Source: an uncultured Polaribacter sp. (lineage in GTDB: Bacteria > Bacteroidota > Bacteroidia > Flavobacteriales > Flavobacteriaceae). From it: 64,000 nt of DNA. Shown in pieces: positions 34,308-43,985 of this stretch; position 1 is the first letter of the stretch, and the number at the start of each line of letters is the position of its first letter. The notes below the pieces were generated by a model that saw nothing but the letters and a program-made list of their open reading frames with translations, was not told the DNA's origin and ran no database searches. The stretch lies in assembly GCF_947496195.1 (NCBI RefSeq), contig NZ_CANMBY010000003.1, forward strand, positions 1-64,000. Reading direction: 5' to 3'. The translations under genes were made by a program, and so were the position numbers.

Positions 34308-35254
34308 TTAAGAAGATAGCTAATTTGAATAGAACCATATTTATTACCATATTTAAATCTTAATCCTCTAGATTTATTAGTATTATAATTAAAAGTATAG
34401 CCAAAATTTAATCTTCTTGCTGTAAATTTAATGCCAATAGCTATATCAAAAACAAAAGGCACTAATTCTTTTGTAACCAAACTATTATCATTTAAAAAAC
34501 TACCTTGTAAAGTGGCATCATAAAAAGCATATCTAAACATGGGTTGTATAAAAAAGTAAGATTCTACCTGTCTTACAGTATCTGTAGTATCATCATTTAA
34601 ATTTGTACCAAAACTCATTGAATTCAACATGTTGGTTAAAGGTATAAAACCAAATCTTGCCAAAAAACCTGAAGAAATATTTGTGTAAACAGTTCCAATT
34701 TTTCCTTTATTAATCCAAGTTAAGTCAAAACTGTCTGTTTTATTTTTTGTAATAAAATGAAGATATTCTGCATTAAAATTTAAACCAATAGCATTTGCTA
34801 TTTGATATTTCCATCCAGTAACATTATTAAAACCATAAAAATTATGCACAAAATCTTGAACCTCTTCACCAAAAGCACTAGGTCCTATCATACCAACTTG
34901 AAAAGTTGTATTAAATATTCTTTTGTTCTTATAAATTCTGTTTACACCAAAGCTGACATATAAATATGCTGCAAAAGGTCTATCATGTTCAGAAATTTTT
35001 TCAACTGTAGATTTATTGGGGTTATACATTTCATGTCCCAGTTCCCATTCAAAAATTCTTTTTGCTAATTTTTCAGATTTCTTATCTGTAAGGTATCTAT
35101 AATTTAAGAAAAAACCATTTGTATAATATCTGTCTCTATTTGTAGAAACATAAAGGTCATTTTCAGTAATAAGTTTAATTTCTTTAGAGAATTTTTCTTG
35201 TGTGAAAATAAATGATGAAATGAAGAATATTAGTAAGAAAAAAAAATGTTTCAT
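34304..35254 (-). CDS. LpxR-like outer-membrane lipid A deacylase family protein
   Basis: 316 residues from the ATG at 35254, which yields a signal peptide (MKHFFFLLIFF..FTQ); the longer frame starts at a TTG inside a consensus -7 box and is unlikely. The family opening ENDLY..DRYYTNGF (Asn and Asp of the LpxR active-site region) is followed by amphipathic strands ending NLN-type barrel strands. LpxR removes the 3'-acyloxyacyl chain of lipid A in Salmonella; deacylase activity here is inference. Confidence 0.85.
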   Translation of the reverse strand: MKHFFFLLIFFISSFIFTQEKFSKEIKLITENDLYVSTNRDRYYTNGFFLNYRYLTDKKSEKLAKRIFEWELGHEMYNPNKSTVEKISEHDRPFAAYLYVSFGVNRIYKNKRIFNTTFQVGMIGPSAFGEEVQDFVHNFYGFNNVTGWKYQIANAIGLNFNAEYLHFITKNKTDSFDLTWINKGKIGTVYTNISSGFLARFGFIPLTNMLNSMSFGTNLNDDTTDTVRQVESYFFIQPMFRYAFYDATLQGSFLNDNSLVTKELVPFVFDIAIGIKFTARRLNFGYTFNYNTNKSRGLRFKYGNKYGSIQISYLLN

Positions 35255-35260
35255 TACAAA

Positions 35261-35268
35261 CAAATATA
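35261..35268 (-). promoter_or_regulatory. -7 box for the LpxR-like gene
   Basis: TATATTTG on the reverse strand, only about six bases before the ATG at 35254, implying a nearly leaderless transcript. No good -33. Confidence 0.5.
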
Positions 35269-35292
35269 ATCAAGAAATTTCAAACGATAATT

Positions 35293-35323
35293 TTAGATAC
35301 TCTTAAAAAAATCTTTAAATTTA
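35293..35323 (+). promoter_or_regulatory. Promoter of the PPK2 pair
   Basis: TTAG (35293-35296), 19 bases, TAAATTTA (35316-35323), about 19 bases before the ATG. One mismatch in each element. Confidence 0.45.
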
Positions 35324-35341
35324 AGCTTTTAAACAAAGTGG

Positions 35342-36202
35342 ATGGATCCAAAAAATAACATTACAGAAGAGGAGTTCTATAAATTAAAAAACAATAATCA
35401 ATTATTAAATTTATTAAAGAATAAACACGGTCATTATCAAAAAGTAAACGAAACACTTTCTTACATTAATGAATTACGTTTATTGCAAATAGAGTTAGTA
35501 AAACTTCAACATCATATAGCAAAAGAACAAAAGCGAGTAGCTATAATTTTTGAAGGTAGAGATGCTGCTGGTAAAGGTGGGAACATTAGAAGGTTCATGG
35601 AACATTTAAACCCTAGATCTAGTAGGTTAGTAGCTTTAAATAAACCTACAGAAGTAGAAAAAGGTCAGTGGTATTTTCAAAGATATATTAAAGAGCTACC
35701 AAATCCTGGAGAAATTGTTTTTTTTGATAGAAGTTGGTATAATAGAGCTGTTGTGGAACCTGTTATGGGTTTTTGTTCAGAGAAACAATATAAAGAATTC
35801 TTAGTTCAAGTTCCTGAGTTTGAACATATGATGTATGAAGATGGAGTAATTATTATAAAGTTTTGGTTGTCTATTACTAAGGATGAGCAACTAAAACGAT
35901 TTGAAAGCAGAAGAGATAATCCGTTAAAAAGATGGAAATTTAGTCCAGTAGATAAACAAGGTCAAATTCTTTGGGATAAATACACACATTATAAATCTGA
36001 AATGTTCTCTAAAACACATACTACTTATAGTCCTTGGATGATTATAAAAACTAACGATAAAAAAGTAGCAAGATTAGAAGCAATGCGTTATGTTTTATCA
36101 CAATTTTATTATGATGGTAAATCTGAGGCTGGTACAATACTAAATCCAGACCCAAATGTAGTAATGCGTTATTATAGGTCTAATGTTCATCAAATAGATT
36201 AA
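35342..36202 (+). CDS. Polyphosphate kinase 2 family protein, copy 1
   Basis: 286-residue PPK2. Walker A FEGRDAAGKGG (Lys78), lid region SSRLVALNKPTEVEKGQWYFQRY and Walker B FFDRSWYNRAVVEPVMGF are complete. PPK2 enzymes transfer phosphate between polyphosphate and nucleoside di-/monophosphates; class I uses NDPs. The single-domain length fits class I/III and the class cannot be settled by eye. The second copy starts five bases after its stop. Confidence 0.93.
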   Translation: MDPKNNITEEEFYKLKNNNQLLNLLKNKHGHYQKVNETLSYINELRLLQIELVKLQHHIAKEQKRVAIIFEGRDAAGKGGNIRRFMEHLNPRSSRLVALNKPTEVEKGQWYFQRYIKELPNPGEIVFFDRSWYNRAVVEPVMGFCSEKQYKEFLVQVPEFEHMMYEDGVIIIKFWLSITKDEQLKRFESRRDNPLKRWKFSPVDKQGQILWDKYTHYKSEMFSKTHTTYSPWMIIKTNDKKVARLEAMRYVLSQFYYDGKSEAGTILNPDPNVVMRYYRSNVHQID

Positions 36203-36207
36203 AAAAA

Positions 36208-36993
36208 ATGGCAAGAAAGTTAACAGCATCAGATATAAAACAGTTAAACACCAAAAAAGGTCTTGTAGCTTTAATAGATAAAGAACCTTTAAGTGTAGAA
36301 AAAGCCTTACGTTACATAAAGTATGAAAAGAACCTAAAAAAATTACAAGTTGAGCTAATTCGTTTACAAACATGGGCTATCAAAAATGAAGAACGAATTA
36401 TCATAGTATTTCAAGGTAGAGATGCTGCAGGTAAAGGAGGTGCAATTAGAAGGATTACAGAAAGGATAAATCCAAGACATATGAGAATTGTTGCTTTACC
36501 TAAACCAACAAAAGACGAACAATCTCAATGGTATTTTCAACGTTATGTAGAACAGTTTCCTAAAGCAGGAGAAATGGTTTTATTTGATAGAAGTTGGTAT
36601 AATAGAGCAGTAGTTGAGCCTGTAAATGGTTTTTGTACTCAAGAAGAATATGAGATTTTTATGAATCAGGTAAATGATTTTGAAAGAATGATTTTAGAAT
36701 CTGGTATTCATTTGGTAAAAATTTATATGTCAATTTCTAAAAAAGAACAAGCTAAACGTTTTGCAGAAATTAAAGGAGATCCTTTAAAACAATGGAAGAT
36801 GACAAAATTAGATGAAAGAGCTCAAGCTTTATGGGATCAATATACAGAGTATAAAAACGCTATGTTCGAAAAAACCAATACAGAAATTTCTCCTTGGAAA
36901 ATTATTAGAGCAAATAGAAAAACTGAGGCTAGGATTAATGTTATTAATCATATTTTAAAAAGTATTCCTTATGATAAAACTTTGGAAATATAA
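36208..36993 (+). CDS. Polyphosphate kinase 2 family protein, copy 2
   Basis: 261-residue PPK2 paralogue: Walker A FQGRDAAGKGG (69-78), RIVALPKPTKDEQSQWYFQRY and FDRSWYNRAVVEPVNGF. The shared core is close to copy 1, but the N-terminal ~50 residues differ, with a shorter leader helix. Two PPK2s in tandem suggests division of labour, such as ADP versus AMP or opposite preferred directions; that is inference. The 37-base gap to the adhesin gene is too short to show a clear promoter. Confidence 0.93.
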   Translation: MARKLTASDIKQLNTKKGLVALIDKEPLSVEKALRYIKYEKNLKKLQVELIRLQTWAIKNEERIIIVFQGRDAAGKGGAIRRITERINPRHMRIVALPKPTKDEQSQWYFQRYVEQFPKAGEMVLFDRSWYNRAVVEPVNGFCTQEEYEIFMNQVNDFERMILESGIHLVKIYMSISKKEQAKRFAEIKGDPLKQWKMTKLDERAQALWDQYTEYKNAMFEKTNTEISPWKIIRANRKTEARINVINHILKSIPYDKTLEI

Positions 36994-37029
36994 TTTTTTT
37001 TGGTCAAGGTTAATATTATCTACCCCTAA

Positions 37030-40000
37030 ATGGTAACAAAGCAAATTAAAATACTTTTTTTATTATTATTAGTTTTTCAATCTACTTTTGCACAACAAAA
37101 CGCACCTGTTGCAAGTAATGACAGTAATTCTACTTTTGTTAATACTACTTTAAATGAAAATGCACCTGGAGTTTTAAGTAATGATACAGATGTTGATGGT
37201 GATCCATTAATTGTTACTCAGTTTATCGTAAATGGTATCACATTTAATGCAGGAGATACAGCAACAATTACACAAGGAACAATTTCTATTTTTTCAGATG
37301 GAAGTTACATTTTTACTCCTAACACAAACTTTGTAGGTAATGTAGATTTAATCAATTATACAATATCTGATGGCGCTTTAACAAGTTCAGCAGATTTAAC
37401 TTTAAGTGTAAATCATCCTCCAACAGCACCAGAAGCTAATGATGACAGTAGAACAATGTTTGTAAATACAAACCTAAATGAATCTGCACCAGGCTTATTA
37501 ATTAATGATAGTGATATTAATGGAGATGTAATTAACATAACCCAATACACAATAAATGGTACAGTATATAATGCTGGTGATTCTGCAAGTTTTAACCAAG
37601 GAGGTATTACTATTTTAGCAGATGGTAGTTTCTTTTTTACACCAACTAAAGATTTTGTAGGAAATGTTGATGTTATAAATTACACTGTATCAGATGGATC
37701 TTTAACAAGCTCTGCAAATTTACTTATAAACGTTATTTTCCCTCCAACTGCACCAGAAGCAATTAATGATTATGATACAGCAGATATTAATACAACTTTA
37801 AATGTATCTTTACCTGGTGTCTTAATAAATGATACTGATGTTAATGGAGATACTTTAATTGTAAGTGAATTTTTAATTAATGGTAATACTTATAATGTAG
37901 GACAAACCGTAAATCTAGTTGCAGGTAGTTTTACTTTAAATCAAGATGGTAGTTATGTTTTAGTGCCATCAGCAAATTTTATAGGTGAACTACCACGAAT
38001 AACATATACAATTACTGATGGTACATTTACTGCTACTGCCATTTTATTTATTACTGTAGAACCTACTCAAGATTTATTAGAAGTAACATCTTTTAGTAGC
38101 TGTAATCAAGGTTTTACAGCAAATGGTGAATATAGAATAAGATATACTGCAATTTTTAGAAATAGAAGTAATGCAAAAAATATACATGAACCTAGTATTA
38201 TAAGAAATATAGATGTTACAAATAATCTAGAGAATGTGTTTGGCAATGGATGTGTAATTGCAGTCGATCAAATTAATGTGTCTAATAACGATTTTACGCA
38301 AGACTATGTTAATGGAGGTAGTTTTCCTAATGAATTTAATAACAATACAATAAATGATGATTTTAGAAATGTAACATCAACTTCTATTTTAAACACAACA
38401 TCAATAAATAATTTTGCTTTATACCCAAGACAAACGTTAAATGTATCTTTTTGTGTCATTGTAAATCCTTTTTGTAATGGTAGACCCAACCCAACACCTT
38501 CTGGTTCAGGCATAGATTTTAATAACATAATTAATGTCACAACAAATAAAGGTAATATTTCAGAAAGCTCATTAATAACAGATTTTCATACTACAGAAGC
38601 AGTAGTAACAGCAGGTTTATTTGTTCCAGAATTTAATAATGATACTCCAGATCCACCAGGAGTAGTAAATCCTGATGGTACATACGACTATGATAATAGA
38701 GTTATCATAACAAACGAAGGAACTGCAACAGCAAACAATGTTAATTTTAATATGGGGTTAGGTAGTTTTTTAGATAATGGTATAGTTTTTACTCAAATTA
38801 GAATTACTCAAGTTTCTGGACCAACTGTAACAATAAATCCTTCTTATGATGGAAATACTGAAACAAATTTATTAACCACAAATAACTCTTTAGCAGCAGG
38901 AGAGAAAATAATTTTAGAGCTATCCTATTTAATAGAACCATATAATTCTCAAGCTTATAGTTTTTTTAATCAATTAGACAGATCTATGACTCAGGGAGCT
39001 TTAGATGGTTTTGATGAAACAACAGCTGTAAGTATTAGAAGGTATTCTTTTGTAACTTGGTCAGATAATTTAGGAAACCATTTAGATAGGTACTATAGAA
39101 CTACATCTGCTACAGATTCTCTTTCATCTAGCTTACAATGCGATTGTACAACAATAGGAATGCGTTTTTTATATAACTCTTCTTCGTCTGTAGAAAAAAT
39201 AATATCTAATGTAGAAAAAATACCAAACGGAATTTTAGAATATGATGAGTTTACCTTTCAAATAACAATAAGAAATACAAGTGAATCTGTTGAATTACGT
39301 AATTTACAATTAGAAGATAATTTAACGACAATCTGTAATGGTAATATTATAGATGTAAGCACTCCAACAATTGTTAATTCTACAGCAATAACAAATCCAA
39401 ATTTAAATATAAACTTTAATGGAACCACAGATATTAATATTTTTGATGGTACAAGTGGTGTTTTAGGTGCTAATGAAACAATAGCAATAGAGTTTTCTGT
39501 AATTTTAAGTGAAGATTGTTTTGGTGATAATACCACAACATTTACTTCAAGAGAACCCTTCAATGTAGTAAGTTCTACTATTTCTGTAGGTGTTACTGCT
39601 TTTACAGATTCAGATGGAGATGGAATTATAAATAGTATAGATTTAGATGATGATAATGATACTATTTTAGATATTACAGAAACAAATGGATTAGATCCTT
39701 TAGCAGATGATGATGCAGATTTATTACCAAATTATAGAGATACAGATTTTGGTATAGATGCTAATGGAGATGGTATTGTAGATATTTTTGATTTTGATAA
39801 TGATGGTGTACCAAATCATTTAGATTTAGATAGTGATAATGATGGTATTTTAGATATTGTAGAAGCTGGTAATGCATCAGTTGATACTAATAATAATGGT
39901 AGAACCAATACAGAAGTAGGAGCTAATGGTCTAGATAATTCTTTAGAAACTAATGATACTGCAACAGCCAATAATAGTTTTATATTACCTAATACAGATG

Positions 40001-41766
40001 CAAATGGTAATCCAGATTATGTAGATATAGATTCAGATGATGATGGTATTGTAGATAATATAGAAGCTCAATTAACAGCAAGTTATATTGCTCCAAATTT
40101 AATTTATACAGAAGCTGGTATAGACACAGCTTTTCTAAATGGAATAACCTTAGTTGATACAGATAATGATTTAATTTTTGATTATTTAGATATTAATTCA
40201 GATAATGATATTAGAAACGACGTTATTGAAGCTTGGGATATAAATGCAGATGGAATTTCAGAAACTGTTTTTTCTAATATAGATGCAGATAATGATGGCT
40301 TAGATGATGCTTTTGACAATAACATAAACTTAGTTAATCCAACAAATAATCAAACACCATTAAGTTTTCCAAATGAAGATAATCCTGATAACTCAGAAAG
40401 AGATTGGAGAGAAATAATAGCAATTGTTATTTTAATTGATAATATATCAGAAACAGAAGGAAATGATTTCATATTTAATTTATCTCTAGTTACAAAAAGA
40501 GACAATTCAATCCCTGTTCAAAGTGCAACTCCAATAGTTTTTGATTTTACTACAACAAATGGTACAACAACTGCTACCACTTATCAAATAGCAACTTCAC
40601 CTTTTGATTTTACTGGTTTTTCAAGTGTAAACTTTACCATTCCTGCTTTTACTGACACTAGTACTTTTACAGTTACTTCTTTAGAAGATACTATTTTTGA
40701 AATAGATGAGTTATTTACTTTAACAGGTAATATTACTTCAAATAATACTATAAATACTGAAATTATTGGTGTTGGAACTATTTTAGATAATGATGTAGCT
40801 CCATCTATCACAATGAATAATGCAAGAGCAGATGAAGGGATTGATTTAACATATACTATTTCTATATCTCATCCTTCATCAAGACCTATAGAAATTCAAA
40901 TCAATACAACAGATAATGAAGCTAGAGATATTCTAGATTATATTGGGATATCAGAAATTATTACCATTACAGAAACAGTAGATCCTAACAATGCAAATAT
41001 AGAGGCTTCTTTTACTATTACAACACTTTTAGATAATTTAAATGAACCAGATGAAGAGATTTTGAACGTTATTGGTAGTGTTGTGCCAACATCAATTGTA
41101 GATACACAAGATTTAACTAAAACTGGTACTATTGTAGATGTAGATCCAAATCCTTTAATCGAAATTTCTAGTCATAAAGTAGAAGAGGGGCAAGATATTA
41201 CATTCACAATAAGCCTTTTAAATGCTAATAATGAGTTGATGCAGAATTATGCACCAATCAACATTGTTTTAGAAACTATAGACAATACAACTACAGCAAA
41301 TCAAGATTACCAAGCTTTTTCAATTTTAACTGAAATACCAGCACTAACATCAACTATAACAAGATTAGTTACAACTGTTGATGATAAATTAAATGAAAAA
41401 ACAGAGTCTTTTAATTTACAGATTACAGTAAACTTAGCTAATGTTGCTAATTCTGTTATGCCTTTTGGAGTTGGAACTTTAGTTGATAATGATTATCCAA
41501 ACTTATTTTCACCTAATAATGATGGTAGAAGTGATGTATTTGAAATCTCTGGAGTTGTAGAAGAGTATCCTAACTTTAAGTTGCAGATATTTAATCGTTT
41601 AGGAGATGAGGTTTATCAATACAGTAATAATGGAAACCAAAACCCTGTTTGGTGGGATGGAACCTTTAATGGAAAACGAGCGCCTGTTGGAGTATACTAC
41701 TATATTTTAGATTATAATGATGGTACTAGAAAACCTAAAAATGGATTTGTTCAGTTAATAAGATGA
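37030..41766 (+). CDS. Type IX secreted surface protein with type B (CHU_C) sorting domain
   Basis: 1578 residues. A signal peptide (about 1-21) is followed by three ~104-residue cadherin/Ig-like repeats (residues ~27-128, 134-235, 241-344) with alternating NDSD/NGDxLxVTQF and SDGSYxFTPxxNFVG blocks. Next a large beta-rich region (345-855), then a thrombospondin-type-3-like Asp-rich stretch (about 858-1120: DSDGDGIINSIDLDDDND and similar, probably Ca2+-binding), three Calx-beta-like units (about 1134-1487) and the T9SS type B C-terminal domain (NLFSPNNDGRSDVFEI.. to ..NGFVQLIR, 1489-1578). Its stop overlaps the PorP/SprF start (ATGA). Likely an exported adhesin or matrix protein. Confidence 0.9.
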   Translation: MVTKQIKILFLLLLVFQSTFAQQNAPVASNDSNSTFVNTTLNENAPGVLSNDTDVDGDPLIVTQFIVNGITFNAGDTATITQGTISIFSDGSYIFTPNTNFVGNVDLINYTISDGALTSSADLTLSVNHPPTAPEANDDSRTMFVNTNLNESAPGLLINDSDINGDVINITQYTINGTVYNAGDSASFNQGGITILADGSFFFTPTKDFVGNVDVINYTVSDGSLTSSANLLINVIFPPTAPEAINDYDTADINTTLNVSLPGVLINDTDVNGDTLIVSEFLINGNTYNVGQTVNLVAGSFTLNQDGSYVLVPSANFIGELPRITYTITDGTFTATAILFITVEPTQDLLEVTSFSSCNQGFTANGEYRIRYTAIFRNRSNAKNIHEPSIIRNIDVTNNLENVFGNGCVIAVDQINVSNNDFTQDYVNGGSFPNEFNNNTINDDFRNVTSTSILNTTSINNFALYPRQTLNVSFCVIVNPFCNGRPNPTPSGSGIDFNNIINVTTNKGNISESSLITDFHTTEAVVTAGLFVPEFNNDTPDPPGVVNPDGTYDYDNRVIITNEGTATANNVNFNMGLGSFLDNGIVFTQIRITQVSGPTVTINPSYDGNTETNLLTTNNSLAAGEKIILELSYLIEPYNSQAYSFFNQLDRSMTQGALDGFDETTAVSIRRYSFVTWSDNLGNHLDRYYRTTSATDSLSSSLQCDCTTIGMRFLYNSSSSVEKIISNVEKIPNGILEYDEFTFQITIRNTSESVELRNLQLEDNLTTICNGNIIDVSTPTIVNSTAITNPNLNINFNGTTDINIFDGTSGVLGANETIAIEFSVILSEDCFGDNTTTFTSREPFNVVSSTISVGVTAFTDSDGDGIINSIDLDDDNDTILDITETNGLDPLADDDADLLPNYRDTDFGIDANGDGIVDIFDFDNDGVPNHLDLDSDNDGILDIVEAGNASVDTNNNGRTNTEVGANGLDNSLETNDTATANNSFILPNTDANGNPDYVDIDSDDDGIVDNIEAQLTASYIAPNLIYTEAGIDTAFLNGITLVDTDNDLIFDYLDINSDNDIRNDVIEAWDINADGISETVFSNIDADNDGLDDAFDNNINLVNPTNNQTPLSFPNEDNPDNSERDWREIIAIVILIDNISETEGNDFIFNLSLVTKRDNSIPVQSATPIVFDFTTTNGTTTATTYQIATSPFDFTGFSSVNFTIPAFTDTSTFTVTSLEDTIFEIDELFTLTGNITSNNTINTEIIGVGTILDNDVAPSITMNNARADEGIDLTYTISISHPSSRPIEIQINTTDNEARDILDYIGISEIITITETVDPNNANIEASFTITTLLDNLNEPDEEILNVIGSVVPTSIVDTQDLTKTGTIVDVDPNPLIEISSHKVEEGQDITFTISLLNANNELMQNYAPINIVLETIDNTTTANQDYQAFSILTEIPALTSTITRLVTTVDDKLNEKTESFNLQITVNLANVANSVMPFGVGTLVDNDYPNLFSPNNDGRSDVFEISGVVEEYPNFKLQIFNRLGDEVYQYSNNGNQNPVWWDGTFNGKRAPVGVYYYILDYNDGTRKPKNGFVQLIR
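37108..38060 (+). repeat. Three tandem ~104-residue Ig/cadherin-like coding repeats
   Basis: Repeats at about 37108-37413, 37428-37734 and 37749-38060 within the adhesin gene. Each holds an N-terminal NxxxGxLxND, an inner DGDxLxVxxFxxNG and a closing SDGS..F.P/NYTxSDG block. They are diverged in DNA, so they are protein-level rather than recent repeats. Confidence 0.7.
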
Positions 41767-42713
41767 TAAAAATCCCTAAAAATAAATGTATTTTATTAAA
41801 TCTTAAACAAGGTTGGTTTTTACTATTGTTTTTGGTAATCTCTAATGTATATACCCAACAATTACCAAACTACACCCAGTATTTATATAATATGCAGGTT
41901 ATTAATCCTGCTTTTGCTGGTTACAGAGCAGATTTAAGTATTTCTGCATTATCTAGAGACCAATGGATTGGTGTGCCAGGAGCTCCCACAACAAGAACAT
42001 TTTCTGTAAATGCTAGAACAAGTAGAGGACTAGGTTTAGGGGCTACATTTGTAAGTGATAAGCTTGGGTTATCTGAAACAACAAACATAAACTTAGATGC
42101 TTCCTATACGTTAATAACATCTAGATATAGTAGACTAGCTTTTGGATTAAAAGGTGGGTACACTTTTTTCTCTAACAATTTAGCAGATGGATTAACACCT
42201 GATAATGATGTTTATGCGTCAACTACTGGTAAATTTGTAAATATTGGTTTTGGTGCATTGTTTTATAATCAAAAATTTTATGTTGGGGTTTCATTACCAT
42301 ATCTATTAGAAACTCCACAATTCTTTATTCAAGATAATTATGATAGAGGAAGTATAGCTACGCATCAAAATGTATTTTTATCTGCGGGTTATTTATATGA
42401 AATATCAGAGAATTTTATGTTTAAACCAACAACGATGATTAGATATACTACAAATGCACCAATATCTGTAGATATTAATGCTAATGTTTTATATAAAGAG
42501 AGTATAGAGGCTGGTTTGTCTTATCGTTTTAACAACTCAGTAAGTGCTTTATTTACTTTAATTTTAAATAAAAAATATAGAATTGGGTATGCTTATGACT
42601 ACAAAATAAATAATGCAGTTGGCAATTTTAATTCTCATGAATTTATACTTCATGTAGACTTTAGTATTTTAAGAAATACAAGATGGTTAAGACACAATAA
42701 ATGTTATTTCTAA
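41763..42713 (+). CDS. PorP/SprF family type IX secretion membrane protein
   Basis: 316-residue outer-membrane protein with signal peptide (to about residue 30). QQLPNYTQYLYNMQVINPAFAGYRADLSISALSRDQWIGVPGAPTT, in parts, is the family's hallmark opening, followed by barrel strands. PorP/SprF proteins are partners of type B T9SS cargo and are often encoded next to their substrate, as here (four-base overlap with the adhesin gene). They are thought to take part in surface tethering of the CHU_C-containing protein. Confidence 0.92.
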   Translation: MIKIPKNKCILLNLKQGWFLLLFLVISNVYTQQLPNYTQYLYNMQVINPAFAGYRADLSISALSRDQWIGVPGAPTTRTFSVNARTSRGLGLGATFVSDKLGLSETTNINLDASYTLITSRYSRLAFGLKGGYTFFSNNLADGLTPDNDVYASTTGKFVNIGFGALFYNQKFYVGVSLPYLLETPQFFIQDNYDRGSIATHQNVFLSAGYLYEISENFMFKPTTMIRYTTNAPISVDINANVLYKESIEAGLSYRFNNSVSALFTLILNKKYRIGYAYDYKINNAVGNFNSHEFILHVDFSILRNTRWLRHNKCYF

Positions 42714-42728
42714 ATCCTAAGAATAGTT

Positions 42729-43361
42729 TTAAGATAACATCTTCTTTACGTTAGCAAAAATAAAATGCACTTCTCCTGCAATTTGTCTATTTGTTTGTAA
42801 ATATATATCTTCTTGATTTACACTACCATCTGAATGTTTTGGATCTACAAATGGTAAATGAAATCTAAAAGTTGCTGTTGGGATAAATGGACAATTTTGA
42901 TCTGCACTATCACAAGTTGTTATAACCATATAAGGTTCTATATTTACAGTGTCATTATACAATTTAGAAAATCCTAAAATGCTATCATTTGTTCCAGAAA
43001 TAGAGATTCTATACTTTGGGTTTTGATGAGAAAAATCTTCTAATTGAAAAGTGAAACCAACTTTTTGTAAAGTTTTAACTGTGTTTCTAAAGAAAGCAGT
43101 AACTTCTGTACCACCAGAAAAAGATTTAATATTTAAACCAAAATAATGAGCTGCATAAAATCCCCAAACTTGACCTAATTGACTTCTTCTAGAATTATGT
43201 GTACAAATAAAATTAAGATGAACCACCTCATTTAAAGAATACTCTTTAGCAATAGTTTCTGCAATTCTCAATAAAAGTTCTTTTCTATTGCTAGTTAAGT
43301 TTACTTTTTTTAAAGAGTTTTCAAAAAAATCTTTAGTAGAAATTGTTTGAGTTTTAATCAT
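42729..43361 (-). CDS. ArsC/low-molecular-weight-phosphatase family protein
   Basis: 210 residues. The P-loop C53-THNSR-R59-S is the CX5R signature of LMW phosphatases and thioredoxin-coupled arsenate reductases. Cys150 and Cys157 in TTCDSADQNCPF match the spacing and surroundings of the redox pair Cys82/Cys89 of Staphylococcus ArsC, which pure phosphatases lack. Usually annotated as protein-tyrosine-phosphatase in Flavobacteriia. No other arsenic genes are nearby, so the physiological substrate is uncertain. Divergent from the Smr gene with a 63-base gap. Confidence 0.85.
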   Translation of the reverse strand: MIKTQTISTKDFFENSLKKVNLTSNRKELLLRIAETIAKEYSLNEVVHLNFICTHNSRRSQLGQVWGFYAAHYFGLNIKSFSGGTEVTAFFRNTVKTLQKVGFTFQLEDFSHQNPKYRISISGTNDSILGFSKLYNDTVNIEPYMVITTCDSADQNCPFIPTATFRFHLPFVDPKHSDGSVNQEDIYLQTNRQIAGEVHFIFANVKKMLS

Positions 43362-43424
43362 CTTTATAAATTTGTTGCAAATTAAGTGATAACTATTATC
43401 TTATAAATTAAAATAAAGTTAAGA

Positions 43425-43970
43425 ATGCGTTTAGAAATTGGTAACAAAGTAGCTGTGTTAGATGATGTTTTAAAAGGGGTTGTTACAGATGTTTCTGATA
43501 ATCAAGTAATCATAGAAACAGAAGATGGTATGAAATTTTCATTCCTTGCTACAGAACTTGTAAGAATAGATAAAGATCAACATGAACTTTCTAAGTTTTC
43601 TGATATTAATAATCCTTTATTAAAAGAAAAAACAAAATTAAATAGCTCTAAAAAAAGTCTTTTTAAAAAAGATAAAAATGAAGTTGTTTTAGAGGTAGAT
43701 TTACATATAAATCAACTAACAAACACAACAAGAGGTTTAGATAATTATGATATGTTAAATCTACAATTAGATACTGCTAAACGTAAAGTTGAATTTGCGA
43801 TTAACAAAAGAATATCTAAAATTGTCTTTATACATGGAGTAGGAGAAGGCGTTTTAAAATCAGAATTACTAAGGTTATTAAATAAGTATCCTGTAAAATA
43901 TTATGATGCTTCTTATAAAAAATATGGTTTAGGTGCTACAGAAGTATATGTTTTTCAGAATAGCAATTAG
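43425..43970 (+). CDS. DUF2027/Smr-domain protein
   Basis: 181 residues. A small N-terminal SH3-like beta-barrel (about 1-50, IGNKVAVLDDVLKGVVTDV..ATELVRI) is joined to a C-terminal Smr domain (about 90-180) with EVDLHIN and FIHGVGEGVLKSEL. Smr domains, named from MutS2, are endonuclease/RNase modules. The role of this combination is not established. The cysteine desulfurase follows in the same direction. Confidence 0.88.
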   Translation: MRLEIGNKVAVLDDVLKGVVTDVSDNQVIIETEDGMKFSFLATELVRIDKDQHELSKFSDINNPLLKEKTKLNSSKKSLFKKDKNEVVLEVDLHINQLTNTTRGLDNYDMLNLQLDTAKRKVEFAINKRISKIVFIHGVGEGVLKSELLRLLNKYPVKYYDASYKKYGLGATEVYVFQNSN

Positions 43971-43985
43971 TTGTACTTTTGTAAG

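Noticed and set aside
37108..38060. CRISPR-like array in the adhesin or SusF repeats
   Set aside because: The repeats are ~300-base in-frame protein repeats with no short constant repeats, spacers or cas genes.
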